In this document: positions 49,675 through 57,722 of the stretch, piece by piece
How the letters are laid out: every line of letters starts with the position of its first letter
How positions within the stretch are numbered: position 1 is the first letter of the stretch
Origin: Salibacterium qingdaonense
GTDB lineage: Bacteria; Bacillota; Bacilli; Bacillales; Marinococcaceae
Direction: 5' to 3'
Length of the DNA stretch: 64,000 nt
Assembly: GCF_900114715.1 (NCBI RefSeq)
Contig: NZ_FOTY01000001.1
Coordinates: 255,286 to 319,285 of the forward strand
Notes under the pieces: generated by a model
Database searches by the model: none
The model's input: only the letters and a program-made list of their open reading frames with translations
Told to the model about the DNA's origin: nothing
Translations under genes and position numbers: made by a program

Positions 49675-51256
49675 ATCCAGTAAATGAGTTTTCGTGAAAG
49701 ACGAGATTCGGATACTTGTCTTTGGCCATATTCATTTGGAATTCGTTTTCGAACAGGGCGACCAGCTTATTATCCCGGTCTATGGCGAGATTCCGCTGTT
49801 TTTTACGGAACGTGTCGAGTTCCTTTTCGTCTCCGGTTACCCAGCGGGCAATGGTAAGGGGGAGATGTTCGAGATGAATATCGGAGTTGTATTCGTTTTT
49901 CAGCCGGTGTTCCAGCACTTCAAACTGAAGCCCGCCGACGACTCCGATAATCTGTTGTTCCGGATAGCGGTTGTACGTCTGGAACAACTGCATTAATCCC
50001 TCTTCGGTCAACTGCTGAATACCCTTTTCAAACGACTTATGCTTCATGGCATCCTTCACGCTGACAGCAGCGAACTGCTCCGGCGAGAAATGGGGCATTT
50101 CAGCAAACTGGAAATTCCCTTTGCCTGCGAGCGTATCTCCGATCCGGAATGTGCCTGGATCGAACAATCCGATAATGTCTCCGGCATAAGCCTCTTCGAC
50201 AATGCTCCGGTCCTGTGCCAGAAACTGTGTCGGCTGGGCGAGCCGCATTGTTTTGTTCAGCCGGGAATGATTGACGGTCATGCCCTGGGTGTACTTTCCG
50301 GAAGTAATCCTCATAAAAGCGATGCGGTCCCGGTGTTTTGGATTCATGTTCGCCTGGATTTTGAAGATAAAGCCTGAGAACAGATCCTGCACCGGTTCTA
50401 CAAATCCCTGATCACTTTCCCGGCCGACGGGAGAAGGCGCGAAGTATAGGAAATGTTCGAGAAAATTCTGCACGCCGAAGTTGGAGACAGCACTGCCAAA
50501 AAACACCGGTGTCAGTTCACCGCGGAAGATTTTATCTTCATCATAGGGATCTCCTGCCACATCAAGCAGTTCCATTTCTTCACGGAACTGGGAAAGGAAC
50601 GAAGGTTCAACGAGTTCGTCGAGCAATGGATCTTCCGGACCGGATATCTGTCTCACTTCTACATCCGATGGATTGTCGGGATTAAACAGCTCCACTTTCC
50701 TGGCATGACGGTCATAGATGCCGAAGAAATTCTGGCCCATGCCGATCGGCCAGTTCATCGGATAGGAGCGGATGCCGAGAACGTTTTCCATTTCTTCCAT
50801 CACTTCAAATGGTTCACGGACTTCACGGTCCATTTTGTTGATAAACGTGAAAATAGGAATGCCGCGCATGCTGCATACCTTGAAAAGCTTTTCGGTTTGG
50901 GCTTCCACCCCTTTGGCGGCATCAATCAGCATCGTCGCCGAGTCAGCTGCGGTCAGCGTACGGTACGTGTCTTCGCTGAAATCTTCGTGGCCCGGTGTGT
51001 CAAGGATATTGATGTGATGGCCGTTATAGTCGAATTCCAACACAGAGCTGGTGACAGAAATTCCGCGCTGTCTTTCGATTTCCATCCAGTCGCTCGTCGC
51101 CTGTTTCGTATTTTTCTTCCCTTTTACGGAACCGGCTTCCCGGATGGCACCACCGAAATACAGGAGTTTTTCGGTTAATGTGGTTTTTCCGGCGTCCGGA
51201 TGGGAAATGATCGCAAACGTTTTGCGGGAGGTAATTTCCTCGTGTAGTGTACTCAT
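49673..51256 (-). CDS. prfC: peptide chain release factor 3
   Basis: 527 residues. G1 ISHPDAGKTTLTEKLLYFG (about 17-35), G2 with RGISVTSSV, G3 DTPGHEDFSEDTYR and G4 FINKMDRE show a translational GTPase. Domain features such as FGSAVSNFGVQNFLEHF and VVGGLQFEVLEHRLKNEY identify RF3 and exclude EF-G. It recycles RF1 and RF2 at termination. The open frame continues 129 codons upstream, but the ATG at 51256 with AGGAAC before it gives the conserved N-terminus. Confidence 0.96.
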   Translation of the reverse strand: MSTLHEEITSRKTFAIISHPDAGKTTLTEKLLYFGGAIREAGSVKGKKNTKQATSDWMEIERQRGISVTSSVLEFDYNGHHINILDTPGHEDFSEDTYRTLTAADSATMLIDAAKGVEAQTEKLFKVCSMRGIPIFTFINKMDREVREPFEVMEEMENVLGIRSYPMNWPIGMGQNFFGIYDRHARKVELFNPDNPSDVEVRQISGPEDPLLDELVEPSFLSQFREEMELLDVAGDPYDEDKIFRGELTPVFFGSAVSNFGVQNFLEHFLYFAPSPVGRESDQGFVEPVQDLFSGFIFKIQANMNPKHRDRIAFMRITSGKYTQGMTVNHSRLNKTMRLAQPTQFLAQDRSIVEEAYAGDIIGLFDPGTFRIGDTLAGKGNFQFAEMPHFSPEQFAAVSVKDAMKHKSFEKGIQQLTEEGLMQLFQTYNRYPEQQIIGVVGGLQFEVLEHRLKNEYNSDIHLEHLPLTIARWVTGDEKELDTFRKKQRNLAIDRDNKLVALFENEFQMNMAKDKYPNLVFHENSFTG

Positions 51257-51599
51257 GAATTGTTCCTTTCTACGTAAATCATTCAACCCCTTTATCATAA
51301 AGGATTTCCTGAATCGAAACAATAGATGAGGGGAGAGAAAAAGCAGAGCTTGCATAATGTCAGGTAAAGGAAAAACGGAAGAAGATAGAATGAAGCAGTC
51401 TATGTCAACAGATGAATCACAGATGGCACCTGACCCTTCATGATGGATCACCGGTATCGAGCACAGCCGCATGTTAAAGGCCTTTCCCCGGTAAAAAATC
51501 CGAACGATGCTGAATGAATACGTGAGAGAACATTCCAGAGCATTGTTCGGATTATTATCTGATTTATATCTGTCTGTTCCAGCGTCTTTTCCGCCCGTT
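51257..51599. other. 343-base gap between prfC and the RsbR-like gene
   Basis: No gene recognised. An open frame continuous with prfC crosses it but has no family-like sequence and no ribosome site. It would hold the prfC promoter and the end of the RsbR-like transcript; no clear hexamers or terminator could be assigned. Confidence 0.6.
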
Positions 51600-52448
51600 T
51601 TACAAGCTGAAGTGGGCAGTATGCTGCTGCAGGGCCTGTTCAAGTGTTAAATACTTCGCCACGTGTTTGAAATTGATACCCAGGTGTACAATCGTCTGGG
51701 AAAGTTCCGGGCGCATTCCGGAAATACCGGTATCAATACCGAGGAGCTGGAGTGCTTCGATGAGCTGATTAAGGTGCTGGGCAAACCAGGTGTTGATAGT
51801 ATTGATACCGGATAAATCAATAATTAGATAGGACAGCTCCAGTTCCGTGGCATGCTCCAGCGTCCGCTCCTGCAGAAACTCGGAGCGTTCATCATCCATA
51901 TCTCCGATAAGAGGGAGGACGGCGGTCCCCTGTGTAATAGGCACAACGGGGACGGAGATCTCCTGCATCTCCTGCTTGGCCCGTTCAAGTGCTGTGATAT
52001 GATGGTTGACAAAGGTATGGCTGAAGGCGTGCGCTGCGTTATCAAGCAGCGTTTCAAAGGTGCTGTAGATAACAAAAGAGTCATGCAGAGACAATTCAAA
52101 CTCCAGGCATCCGCGTTCGATAGTGCTCGTGAGAACTTCCCGTATCTGCGGAATAATTGTCAGTGCTGTTCCGAGGGTAATTTCTTTTTTCAGGCAGTAG
52201 TCGGCTGCCTTTTCCCCCCAGGAGCGGATGTTTCCTTTTAGAACGGAAGACTCGGGGTGGTCTTCTGTTATGCCTTTTCCCATCGTCTGAAACAATTCAT
52301 CAATCAAAGTCAGAAAATATTCATCATGGCGCGAGAAATCAAATCGATTAACCGGCTGCTTGACTGCCTGTATCTGCTGTTTCAGTTCCTGGGCATGTTC
52401 TGCGATATCTAAACCGATTTTATTGAATGTTATATTACGGTTCTCCAT
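51600..52448 (-). CDS. RsbR paralogue (stressosome component) with STAS domain
   Basis: 282 residues, the RsbR size. Residues about 1-150 form a helical globin-like N-domain unlike other sensors. The C-terminal STAS domain runs from PVVPITQGTAVLPLIGDMDDERSEFL to ISGMRPELSQTIVHLGINF. The phosphorylatable threonine positions appear as IDLSGINTINTWFAQHL. It would sit in the stressosome that controls sigma B through RsbT. The ATG at 52448 (nine bases after AGGAG) is chosen over 37 extra upstream codons. A SigB-like promoter lies just upstream. Confidence 0.88.
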   Translation of the reverse strand: MENRNITFNKIGLDIAEHAQELKQQIQAVKQPVNRFDFSRHDEYFLTLIDELFQTMGKGITEDHPESSVLKGNIRSWGEKAADYCLKKEITLGTALTIIPQIREVLTSTIERGCLEFELSLHDSFVIYSTFETLLDNAAHAFSHTFVNHHITALERAKQEMQEISVPVVPITQGTAVLPLIGDMDDERSEFLQERTLEHATELELSYLIIDLSGINTINTWFAQHLNQLIEALQLLGIDTGISGMRPELSQTIVHLGINFKHVAKYLTLEQALQQHTAHFSL

Positions 52449-52500
52449 ACTATCTAGCTCCTGTTCTGAAAAGTTATGTATACAAAACGACACGCAGGTT

Positions 52501-52526
52501 TTACCCTCTTTTCTCCTCATTAAAAC
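52501..52526 (-). promoter_or_regulatory. candidate sigma-B promoter for the RsbR paralogue
   Basis: On the minus strand GTTTTA (52526-52521), a 14-base spacer and GGGTAA (52506-52501). This fits the SigB consensus GTTTWW-N13-15-GGGWAW, with transcription starting about 45 bases before the ATG. Feedback of SigB on stressosome paralogues is known in Bacillus subtilis for some members. Confidence 0.55.
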
Positions 52527-52795
52527 ATTGTTTTTTCCCTTTAAGATATTACTTTTCATTTTTATTACGTTTGTTTACGATTCTATTAGAATTTGTAGGT
52601 AGTAAAACGGACAATGGTGCTGGTGAAGTCAGAGTCTTTCGTATGTGATTGGAGAGAAAAGAGGACAAAGTTTGATGAATAAAACCAATTTATAGAAAAA
52701 AAGAAGGCAGAAAGATTGTCGGAAACGCAGTGCAGTGATTGCCATAAAATTCCGACCCCCTTTCATAGATAAAGAGATATGCTCATAATAACAGC
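52527..52795. other. AT-rich gap between the RsbR-like gene and the CAP-domain gene
   Basis: No gene of credible composition. The region between the two divergent genes is AT-rich and must hold the CAP gene promoter, but no strong -35/-10 pair could be assigned. Confidence 0.6.
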
Positions 52796-52809
52796 TGGAG
52801 GTGTTCAGC

Positions 52810-53565
52810 ATGAAAAAAATCATCATTGCTTCGGCTGTCGTACTTATGTTTCCGGCAGCTGCGCAGGCACAGGACTGCATAACCGTGGAAAAGGGAGATA
52901 CATTTTCAGAAGAAGGCAGCAACCTTAATGTGTCTCTGGAAAAGTTCTTTGCGGAAAACGGCGGTCAGTACCAAGTGGAAATGCCGCAGCAGGAAAAAGA
53001 CAGTGGCCAAGAGCAGCAGCAGGAATCTGAGGCCGGACAGCAGGAAAGTAAAACAGATGAAAGCAGTAACGTTCCAGAAGACAAGGCATTGGAGTCAACT
53101 CCTGAACAGGAAGCTGCCGAAGAAAATGCTTCAAAAAAACAAGCAGAAAAGCAGCAGAACACAGCGGACGTGGAAAACGAAAGTGAATTCGAACAGCAGG
53201 TTATTGAACTGACCAACCAGGAGAGAGAAAAAGCCGGCCTTGCCCCCCTTAAGTCATACAGTGAATTGTCGGATGTTGCCCGGGATAAGTCAAAGGATAT
53301 GCGTGATGCAGGGTATTTCTCCCATAACAGCCCGAATTACGGCAGCCCGTTTGACATGATGGATTCCTACAATATTGATTACCGCGGCGCCGGCGAAAAC
53401 ATCGCAGCCGGCCAGCGTTCACCGGAGCAGGTCGTGGAAGGCTGGATGAATTCAGAAGGCCATCGTGAAAACATCATGAACGAAGACTTCACCCACATCG
53501 GTGTCGGCCATGCCCAAGGCGGCAGCTACGGTGATTACTGGACGCAGATGTTTGTAACAAAATAA
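52810..53565 (+). CDS. secreted CAP/SCP-domain protein with degenerate LysM-like N-terminus
   Basis: 251 residues. Signal peptide MKKIIIASAVVLMFPAAAQA, then ITVEKGDTFSEEGSNLNVSLEKFFAENG, which has the ends of a LysM motif (VEKGDT, NVSLEKFFAEN) with an altered middle. A Gln/Glu/Ser-rich linker (about 60-115) leads to the CAP domain (FEQQVIELTNQEREKAGLAPL, DMRDAGYFSHNSP, GENIAAGQRSPEQVVEGWMNSEGHRENIMN), as in YkwD and SafA-related proteins. It probably acts in the cell wall. The ATG at 52810, eight bases after GGAGGT, is the start. Confidence 0.9.
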   Translation: MKKIIIASAVVLMFPAAAQAQDCITVEKGDTFSEEGSNLNVSLEKFFAENGGQYQVEMPQQEKDSGQEQQQESEAGQQESKTDESSNVPEDKALESTPEQEAAEENASKKQAEKQQNTADVENESEFEQQVIELTNQEREKAGLAPLKSYSELSDVARDKSKDMRDAGYFSHNSPNYGSPFDMMDSYNIDYRGAGENIAAGQRSPEQVVEGWMNSEGHRENIMNEDFTHIGVGHAQGGSYGDYWTQMFVTK

Positions 53566-53570
53566 ATATA

Positions 53571-53607
53571 AAAGGATGTCCCAAAAATGACGGGGCATCC
53601 TTTTTTT
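53571..53607 (+). terminator. terminator of the CAP-domain gene
   Basis: AAAGGATGTCCC pairs with GGGGCATCCTTT (one mismatch) and is followed by a T-run. It can also slow the opposite transcript of the TrhA gene. Confidence 0.85.
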
Positions 53608-53624
53608 ACGTTTGAGCAGTTCGT

Positions 53625-54272
53625 TTAAGAAAGGGGAAGGACGTAGAGGAGCACGGCGAAAAAATGCAGTACCGTACCTCCGAGGACAAACACGTGCCAG
53701 ACGGCATGATGATAAGGGAAGTGTCTCCACACATAGAAAATGGTTCCGACTGTATATAGGAGGCCTCCTCCGACCAGAAATGCCGTACCTCCGGCGGCAA
53801 GGGAATCGGTGAGCGGCTGCCATGCCACAACAATAATCCAGCCCATTGCTACATAAAACAGCGTGGAAATCACTACAAATTTTTTCACAAAAAAGGCTTT
53901 GAAACAGGCGCCGAAAAGGGCGATTCCCCACACAACTCCAAAAAGTGTCCAGCTTAATACGCCGTCCAGCGCATGAAATAGAAATGGAGTATAAGTGCCG
54001 GCGATAAACAGATAAATGGAAGCATGATCAAATATCTCGAAGAGGTCTTTCGTTTTTCCATCGCGGAAACTGTGCAAAAGGGTGGAGGAGACGTATAGCA
54101 AAAGCATCGTCCCTCCGTAAATCGAGACGCTGACAATGTGAAAAGCGGTAGCCTGCATGGCGGCAAAGATAATAAGGAGTGTCGTGGCAGCGATACTTAA
54201 GGCGATTCCAACAGCGTGCGTGGCCGCGTTTGCAATTTCTTCCCTGCGCGAAAAGGTATGGACATCTGTCAT
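53625..54272 (-). CDS. trhA: hemolysin III / TrhA-family membrane protein
   Basis: 215 residues with seven membrane helices. Family marks are ANAATHAVGIALSIAATTLLI near the start, SSTLLHSFRD, LFEIFDHASIYLFIAGTYTPF with conserved histidine and aspartate, and the C-terminal YHHAVWHVFVLGGTVLHFFAV. The family (PAQR-like fold) includes Bacillus subtilis YplQ, involved in membrane-energy or lipid homeostasis. A weak GGGGATGATACGAC site precedes the ATG. Confidence 0.92.
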   Translation of the reverse strand: MTDVHTFSRREEIANAATHAVGIALSIAATTLLIIFAAMQATAFHIVSVSIYGGTMLLLYVSSTLLHSFRDGKTKDLFEIFDHASIYLFIAGTYTPFLFHALDGVLSWTLFGVVWGIALFGACFKAFFVKKFVVISTLFYVAMGWIIVVAWQPLTDSLAAGGTAFLVGGGLLYTVGTIFYVWRHFPYHHAVWHVFVLGGTVLHFFAVLLYVLPLS

Positions 54273-54372
54273 TGTGTCGTATCATCCCCTTTTATCCGTA
54301 GTGTATGGTTTCTTCAGTTTACCACATTCAGCGTGTTTACTCGAATGAAGGGTGATGCACCGTTCATCATAC

Positions 54373-54398
54373 AAAAAACCCGCCGGATACCCGGCGGG
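54373..54398 (-). terminator. terminator of the GerMN lipoprotein gene
   Basis: On the minus strand CCCGCCGG pairs with CCGGCGGG around GTAT, followed by six Ts. It is 21 bases after the gene stop. Confidence 0.9.
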
Positions 54399-54418
54399 AC
54401 CATGTGGGATATAAGTGT

Positions 54419-55132
54419 TTATTCAACCGGACTGTATTCATCACCGTTCTCAGCTGAAAATGGCTGCGCAGCATCCATGTGTCCGAAAAGCGAGGCTTCT
54501 TCTTCTCCGTCAACCAGAATTTTTGTCTGGTCATATCCGAATTCCTGCATGATAAGGGCGATCTGTTCAGTAATCGCCATTTCTGCGCTTGATCCGGCAT
54601 TGATATCAAGGAAAGAACTGGAGAATGATACTTCTGCTGTGCCGTCCACACCTTCTACAGATTGAACTTCAACACTGCTGTCTTCAGGGAAGTGGGATGC
54701 AAGCTGGTCGGAGTTGGGTCCGTCAATCCAGGCCTGTAGTGCTGCAGCCGGCAGAGCTTCTTCAGAGGAAGCTTCCACTTCTTGTTCTTCCGTATATTTT
54801 TCGAGCAGCTGATTATCGGAAAAATACAACGTAACTGTTTCAGTAACTGTATCTTCGGATTCCCCGGTATCCACCGTATCTTCCTGCTCTACTTCTGTAT
54901 TTTCTTCATTTGAGCTCTCGTCTGTCTGACCGTCACTGTTTTCTCCATCGGTTTGATTGTCGGTATCTTCTGAGGCCGAACCTTCATCGGAAGCAGGCTC
55001 TTCCTGCATATTTTCTTCCGTTTGTGTGTTATCTCCTGAACTGCTCTGTCCATTTTGATCCCCTTGGCCGCAGGCGGCAAGAATACCCAATGTGAGCGCA
55101 GCAGTAACAAATAATAATAATCCTCGGTTCAT
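54419..55132 (-). CDS. GerMN-domain lipoprotein driven by a SigX-type promoter
   Basis: 237 residues. Lipoprotein signal MNRGLLLFVTAALTLGILAAC, with the lipidated cysteine at 21. A very acidic Glu/Asp/Ser/Thr/Asn-rich linker (about 25-100) leads to a GerMN domain (about 102-215): VTLYFSDNQLLEKYTEEQ, AALQAWIDGP, GTAEVSFSSSFLDINAGSSAEMAITEQIALIMQEFGY. GerMN proteins are exported; the domain in RsiX, encoded just to the right, looks related (GTAEVVFSEESSI, LFTAADFGYEQVRF). The ATG at 55132 excludes 45 upstream codons that read through the promoter. Function unknown, probably at the envelope. Confidence 0.88.
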   Translation of the reverse strand: MNRGLLLFVTAALTLGILAACGQGDQNGQSSSGDNTQTEENMQEEPASDEGSASEDTDNQTDGENSDGQTDESSNEENTEVEQEDTVDTGESEDTVTETVTLYFSDNQLLEKYTEEQEVEASSEEALPAAALQAWIDGPNSDQLASHFPEDSSVEVQSVEGVDGTAEVSFSSSFLDINAGSSAEMAITEQIALIMQEFGYDQTKILVDGEEEASLFGHMDAAQPFSAENGDEYSPVE

Positions 55133-55180
55133 GTCTATACCATTCCTTTCTTTCTTCTTTGTATGTCTGTCTACTTCATA

Positions 55181-55207
55181 GTCGTTATGTACAAAGAAAC
55201 AGTTACA
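55181..55207 (-). promoter_or_regulatory. SigX-type promoter of the GerMN lipoprotein
   Basis: Minus strand TGTAAC (55207-55202), a 17-base spacer and CGAC (55184-55181), the -35 and -10 of Bacillus SigX promoters. It matches the one in front of sigX in both elements and spacing. Confidence 0.8.
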
Positions 55208-55349
55208 GAAAGTGTAGAAAAAGTAAAAAGGAATGTCAAAGGCCTTTTCTCCTGTTCCGTTTCCCATATTTTTTCACTCTTTTAGAATCTACCATCACAC
55301 AAAAACGTGATATAATAGGGTCCGTTAAGTCCAAACGGCAGGTGGTATT

Positions 55350-55442
55350 ATGCGTAAAAAAACGAACAAACAAGTAGCAGGAGCACTTCTTGCTTTTATT
55401 GTGTTATATGCAGCCATTTACTGGATATGGGTTTTTATCTAA
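55350..55442 (+). CDS. 30-residue membrane peptide, hypothetical
   Basis: A short gene reading MRKKTNKQVAGALLAFIVLYAAIYWIWVFI (quoted here in two parts: MRKKTNKQVAGALLAF and IVLYAAIYWIWVFI). A basic cytoplasmic start is followed by one membrane helix ending at the C-terminus. GGCAGGTGGTATT lies before the ATG, and the TATAAT at 55312-55317 could serve as its -10. It ends 27 bases before the sigX promoter. The good ribosome site, signal-like charge pattern and clean helix support translation, but the short length means chance cannot be excluded. Confidence 0.5.
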   Translation: MRKKTNKQVAGALLAFIVLYAAIYWIWVFI

Positions 55443-55468
55443 TAAAGAGACGGCTGTCTTTCTTTTTT

Positions 55469-55495
55469 TGTAACTTTAAAAACGTAATGAACGAC
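55469..55495 (+). promoter_or_regulatory. autoregulatory SigX promoter of sigX-rsiX
   Basis: TGTAAC at 55469-55474, a 17-base spacer and CGAC at 55492-55495, the SigX consensus. It lies 23 bases before the GTG of sigX and predicts positive autoregulation. Confidence 0.8.
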
Positions 55496-55517
55496 TAAAG
55501 ATACGGGAGTGTTACAC

Positions 55518-56057
55518 GTGAAAGAGGAATTTGAACGGTTATATGAAACCTATCACCACGCTCTCTTTCAATATTTATTCTATATGGTACGGGACAAGGA
55601 AACGGCGGAAGAACTGGTGCAGGAAGTATACATTAAAGTGTTCCATTCCTTTGATTCGTTTGAAGGAAAAAGCACAGAAAAAACATGGCTCTATTCCATC
55701 GCCCGGCATGTAGGAATTGACTGGATACGAAAGCAGAACCGCAAAAAACGCAAGTGGCTCGGAATGCTTGGACCACTTACCAAGGAGGAAGTGCGGGATC
55801 CAGCCCCTCTCCCTGAAGAGGTGGTATCCGCCCGGGAAGACGCGCGGGAAGTATTTGACGGTATGGAACATATCACGCCTGATCAGCGTCAGGTGCTGGT
55901 ACTGCGCTATATGGACTCGCTTTCTATCAAAGAAACGGCGGAAGTGCTCGGCTGGTCGGAAAGTAAAGTGAAAACGACCCAGCACCGGGCAGTAAAAAAA
56001 CTCCAGGATGTGCTCGGCCGCACAGACCGGATGTCAGAAAGGAGGGCGGGACAGTGA
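55518..56057 (+). CDS. sigX: ECF sigma factor SigX
   Basis: 179 residues. Region 2: LYETYHHALFQYLFYMVRDKETAEELVQEVYIKVF, then TWLYSIARHVGIDWIRKQNRKKRKW; region 4: ITPDQRQVLVLRYMDSLSIKETAEVLGWSESKVKTTQHRAVKKL (in pieces). In Bacillus, sigma X directs genes that alter cell-surface charge and resistance to cationic peptides. The GTG at 55518 is eight bases after GGGAG (55505-55509); a GTG at 55509 overlaps that site. It overlaps rsiX by four bases (GTGA), so the pair is translationally coupled. Confidence 0.92.
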   Translation: MKEEFERLYETYHHALFQYLFYMVRDKETAEELVQEVYIKVFHSFDSFEGKSTEKTWLYSIARHVGIDWIRKQNRKKRKWLGMLGPLTKEEVRDPAPLPEEVVSAREDAREVFDGMEHITPDQRQVLVLRYMDSLSIKETAEVLGWSESKVKTTQHRAVKKLQDVLGRTDRMSERRAGQ

Positions 56058-57340
56058 AGAAAGATGACCACGTTTCAGAAGAAAGGATCGAGCAGTCGCT
56101 TGAACAACTGCCGCAGGTAAAAGACAAACGGCCGAAAGAAGACATTTATCAAAATATTGTACAGCGCTCACGGACTTCAAAACAAAAACCGGCGGGGAAA
56201 TGGGTGATGCCTGCTTTTTCCGCAGCTGCGGCCTTGATTCTCCTGCTCGTATTGATACCTAATATGATGACGTTGAATAACCAGTCCGGATCTTCCACAG
56301 AGAATAGTTCTCCCCCTGAAGAAAGTGCGGAAACAAACATCCAGGAAGAGTCGTCGGAGAGTTCAGATGCTCCGCGTGCTTCGGACTCAAGCTCAGATCA
56401 TAACACGGGGAGAGAAGAGGGGCCGGCGGACTCCAACGAGCAGCCGCAGCAGCCGGAAGTAGAAAAAGAACCTGCCGTGAATACCGGAGAATCAAACCTG
56501 ACGTATGATCAGTATACAGGAGCACTGACAGAAGCACAGATTGAGGGGGCGCAGACGGTTGCTACAATAGCAGTACCGGATCCTGAAGCTGAGCTTGTCG
56601 TGCCGGTAACCTTCACAGCCTCAGCCGATAACAAAGCTGCGCTGATGGAGGAGAAAAATGAGGCATGGAATCCAGGCCGGGTCGGTCTGGCTGCCTCGTC
56701 ATTTGAAAATGTGGACTGGATTGACGGTGGGGATAACAGTCTGCTGGAAGCTGATTTCTCAGATGCTGAAACGCCTGCAGGAAGCACGCAAAGTGAAATG
56801 ATTGTGAAAAGTTTGGATGAAACTCTGCGCTACACCGAGGAAAACCAGGTCCTCTTGACTGATGACGGCCGGGCCGGGGTGGATCTTGGTAATTACGGCA
56901 TCGTGGAAAACTACCGGCAGAAAGAAAATAACCGTGGTTATTATATATACACTAGTGAAACAAACGATCAATTTCTCGTCAGCCAGCAGGCGGCCGGCAT
57001 GGCCAACAGTCATGAAAACGGAGAATTGTTCACCCTGAAGGAAACGCTCGAACAGATGAAAAGCGTACCGGAAAACAGTCCGGTCGGGCCTTCCATCCCG
57101 GAAGAGGCTTCAATTGAATCGGCTGGAGGAGAAAGCGGGACAGCCGAAGTCGTTTTCTCTGAAGAGAGCAGTATCGGGGAGGCTGCGAACCTCCGCTGGA
57201 TGATTGAATCGATTCTGTTTACAGCTGCAGACTTTGGTTACGAGCAGGTACGGTTTCAAGGCATTACTCCGGAAAACAGCGGCGGCTATCCTGTGGAGGA
57301 ACCGGTTGCTATTCCGGAAGCTCCCAACTTTATTGAATAA
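56054..57340 (+). CDS. rsiX: membrane anti-sigma factor RsiX
   Basis: 428 residues. Cytoplasmic part about 1-50 (HVSEERIEQSLEQLPQVKDKRPKEDIYQNIV in pieces), one membrane helix (WVMPAFSAAAALILLLVLIP, about 51-70), then a Ser/Glu/Pro-rich stalk (75-145) and an extracytoplasmic domain. The C-terminal 100 residues (GTAEVVFSEESSIGEAANL, LFTAADFGYEQVRFQGI) resemble a GerMN domain like that of the divergent lipoprotein. It would hold SigX at the membrane. GTG start at 56054 behind GGAGGGCGGG; overlaps sigX by four bases. Confidence 0.9.
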   Translation: MKKDDHVSEERIEQSLEQLPQVKDKRPKEDIYQNIVQRSRTSKQKPAGKWVMPAFSAAAALILLLVLIPNMMTLNNQSGSSTENSSPPEESAETNIQEESSESSDAPRASDSSSDHNTGREEGPADSNEQPQQPEVEKEPAVNTGESNLTYDQYTGALTEAQIEGAQTVATIAVPDPEAELVVPVTFTASADNKAALMEEKNEAWNPGRVGLAASSFENVDWIDGGDNSLLEADFSDAETPAGSTQSEMIVKSLDETLRYTEENQVLLTDDGRAGVDLGNYGIVENYRQKENNRGYYIYTSETNDQFLVSQQAAGMANSHENGELFTLKETLEQMKSVPENSPVGPSIPEEASIESAGGESGTAEVVFSEESSIGEAANLRWMIESILFTAADFGYEQVRFQGITPENSGGYPVEEPVAIPEAPNFIE

Positions 57341-57383
57341 ACCCGGGACACCACGGCTGTTGATTATGCAAATATAGGAAGTG

Positions 57384-57574
57384 TTTCGTTGGACTCCACC
57401 TTTCCTGCCCGCTTTCCGCAGGCGTCGCCTCAGCTATATCGTGGTAAAGGAGGATCGGCTAAGTTCGGCACGTCCTGTGCCAACGCCGATCTGACTCCCA
57501 TCGTGTGAGCCCCCGGTGATCTTCGGCTGACGCTTCTCCTGCTGGAGTCGGGCAGACGGCTCCGTCCAACGAAA
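57384..57574. mobile_element. 191-bp foldback element with 11-bp terminal inverted repeats
   Basis: TTTCGTTGGAC at 57384-57394 and GTCCAACGAAA at 57564-57574 are perfect inverted repeats. Inner segments (CTGCCCG, GCAGG, CGTCGCC/CGTCAGCC) also mirror each other, so it folds. No coding sequence. It sits in the gap between rsiX and the ydcA terminator. Different ends from the element at 12938, so a separate family. Confidence 0.6.
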
Positions 57575-57670
57575 AAGAAAGGGAGATACATGCTTTGATC
57601 ACAGATGCACCCTCCTCATAGACCCCTCCCCATTCCTTTATATGGTACATCAACAGGCATGCCGGGACAC

Positions 57671-57715
57671 AAAAAAACAGGAGCTTCCCTGATGAAAAGA
57701 GAAGCTCCTGTTTTT
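57671..57715. terminator. terminator of the rhomboid gene, bidirectional
   Basis: AAAAACAGGAGCTTC pairs with GAAGCTCCTGTTTTT around 13 bases, with A- and T-runs on both sides. It lies eight bases beyond the ydcA stop. Confidence 0.92.
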
Positions 57716-57722
57716 AATTCTG

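Noticed and set aside
51257-51643. N-terminal extension of release factor 3
   Set aside because: The extra 129 codons have no RF3-like sequence and the ATG at 51256 has a ribosome site and the conserved N-terminus.
57421-57560. Structured regulatory RNA between rsiX and ydcA
   Set aside because: The pairing is explained by the foldback element and its terminal inverted repeats.
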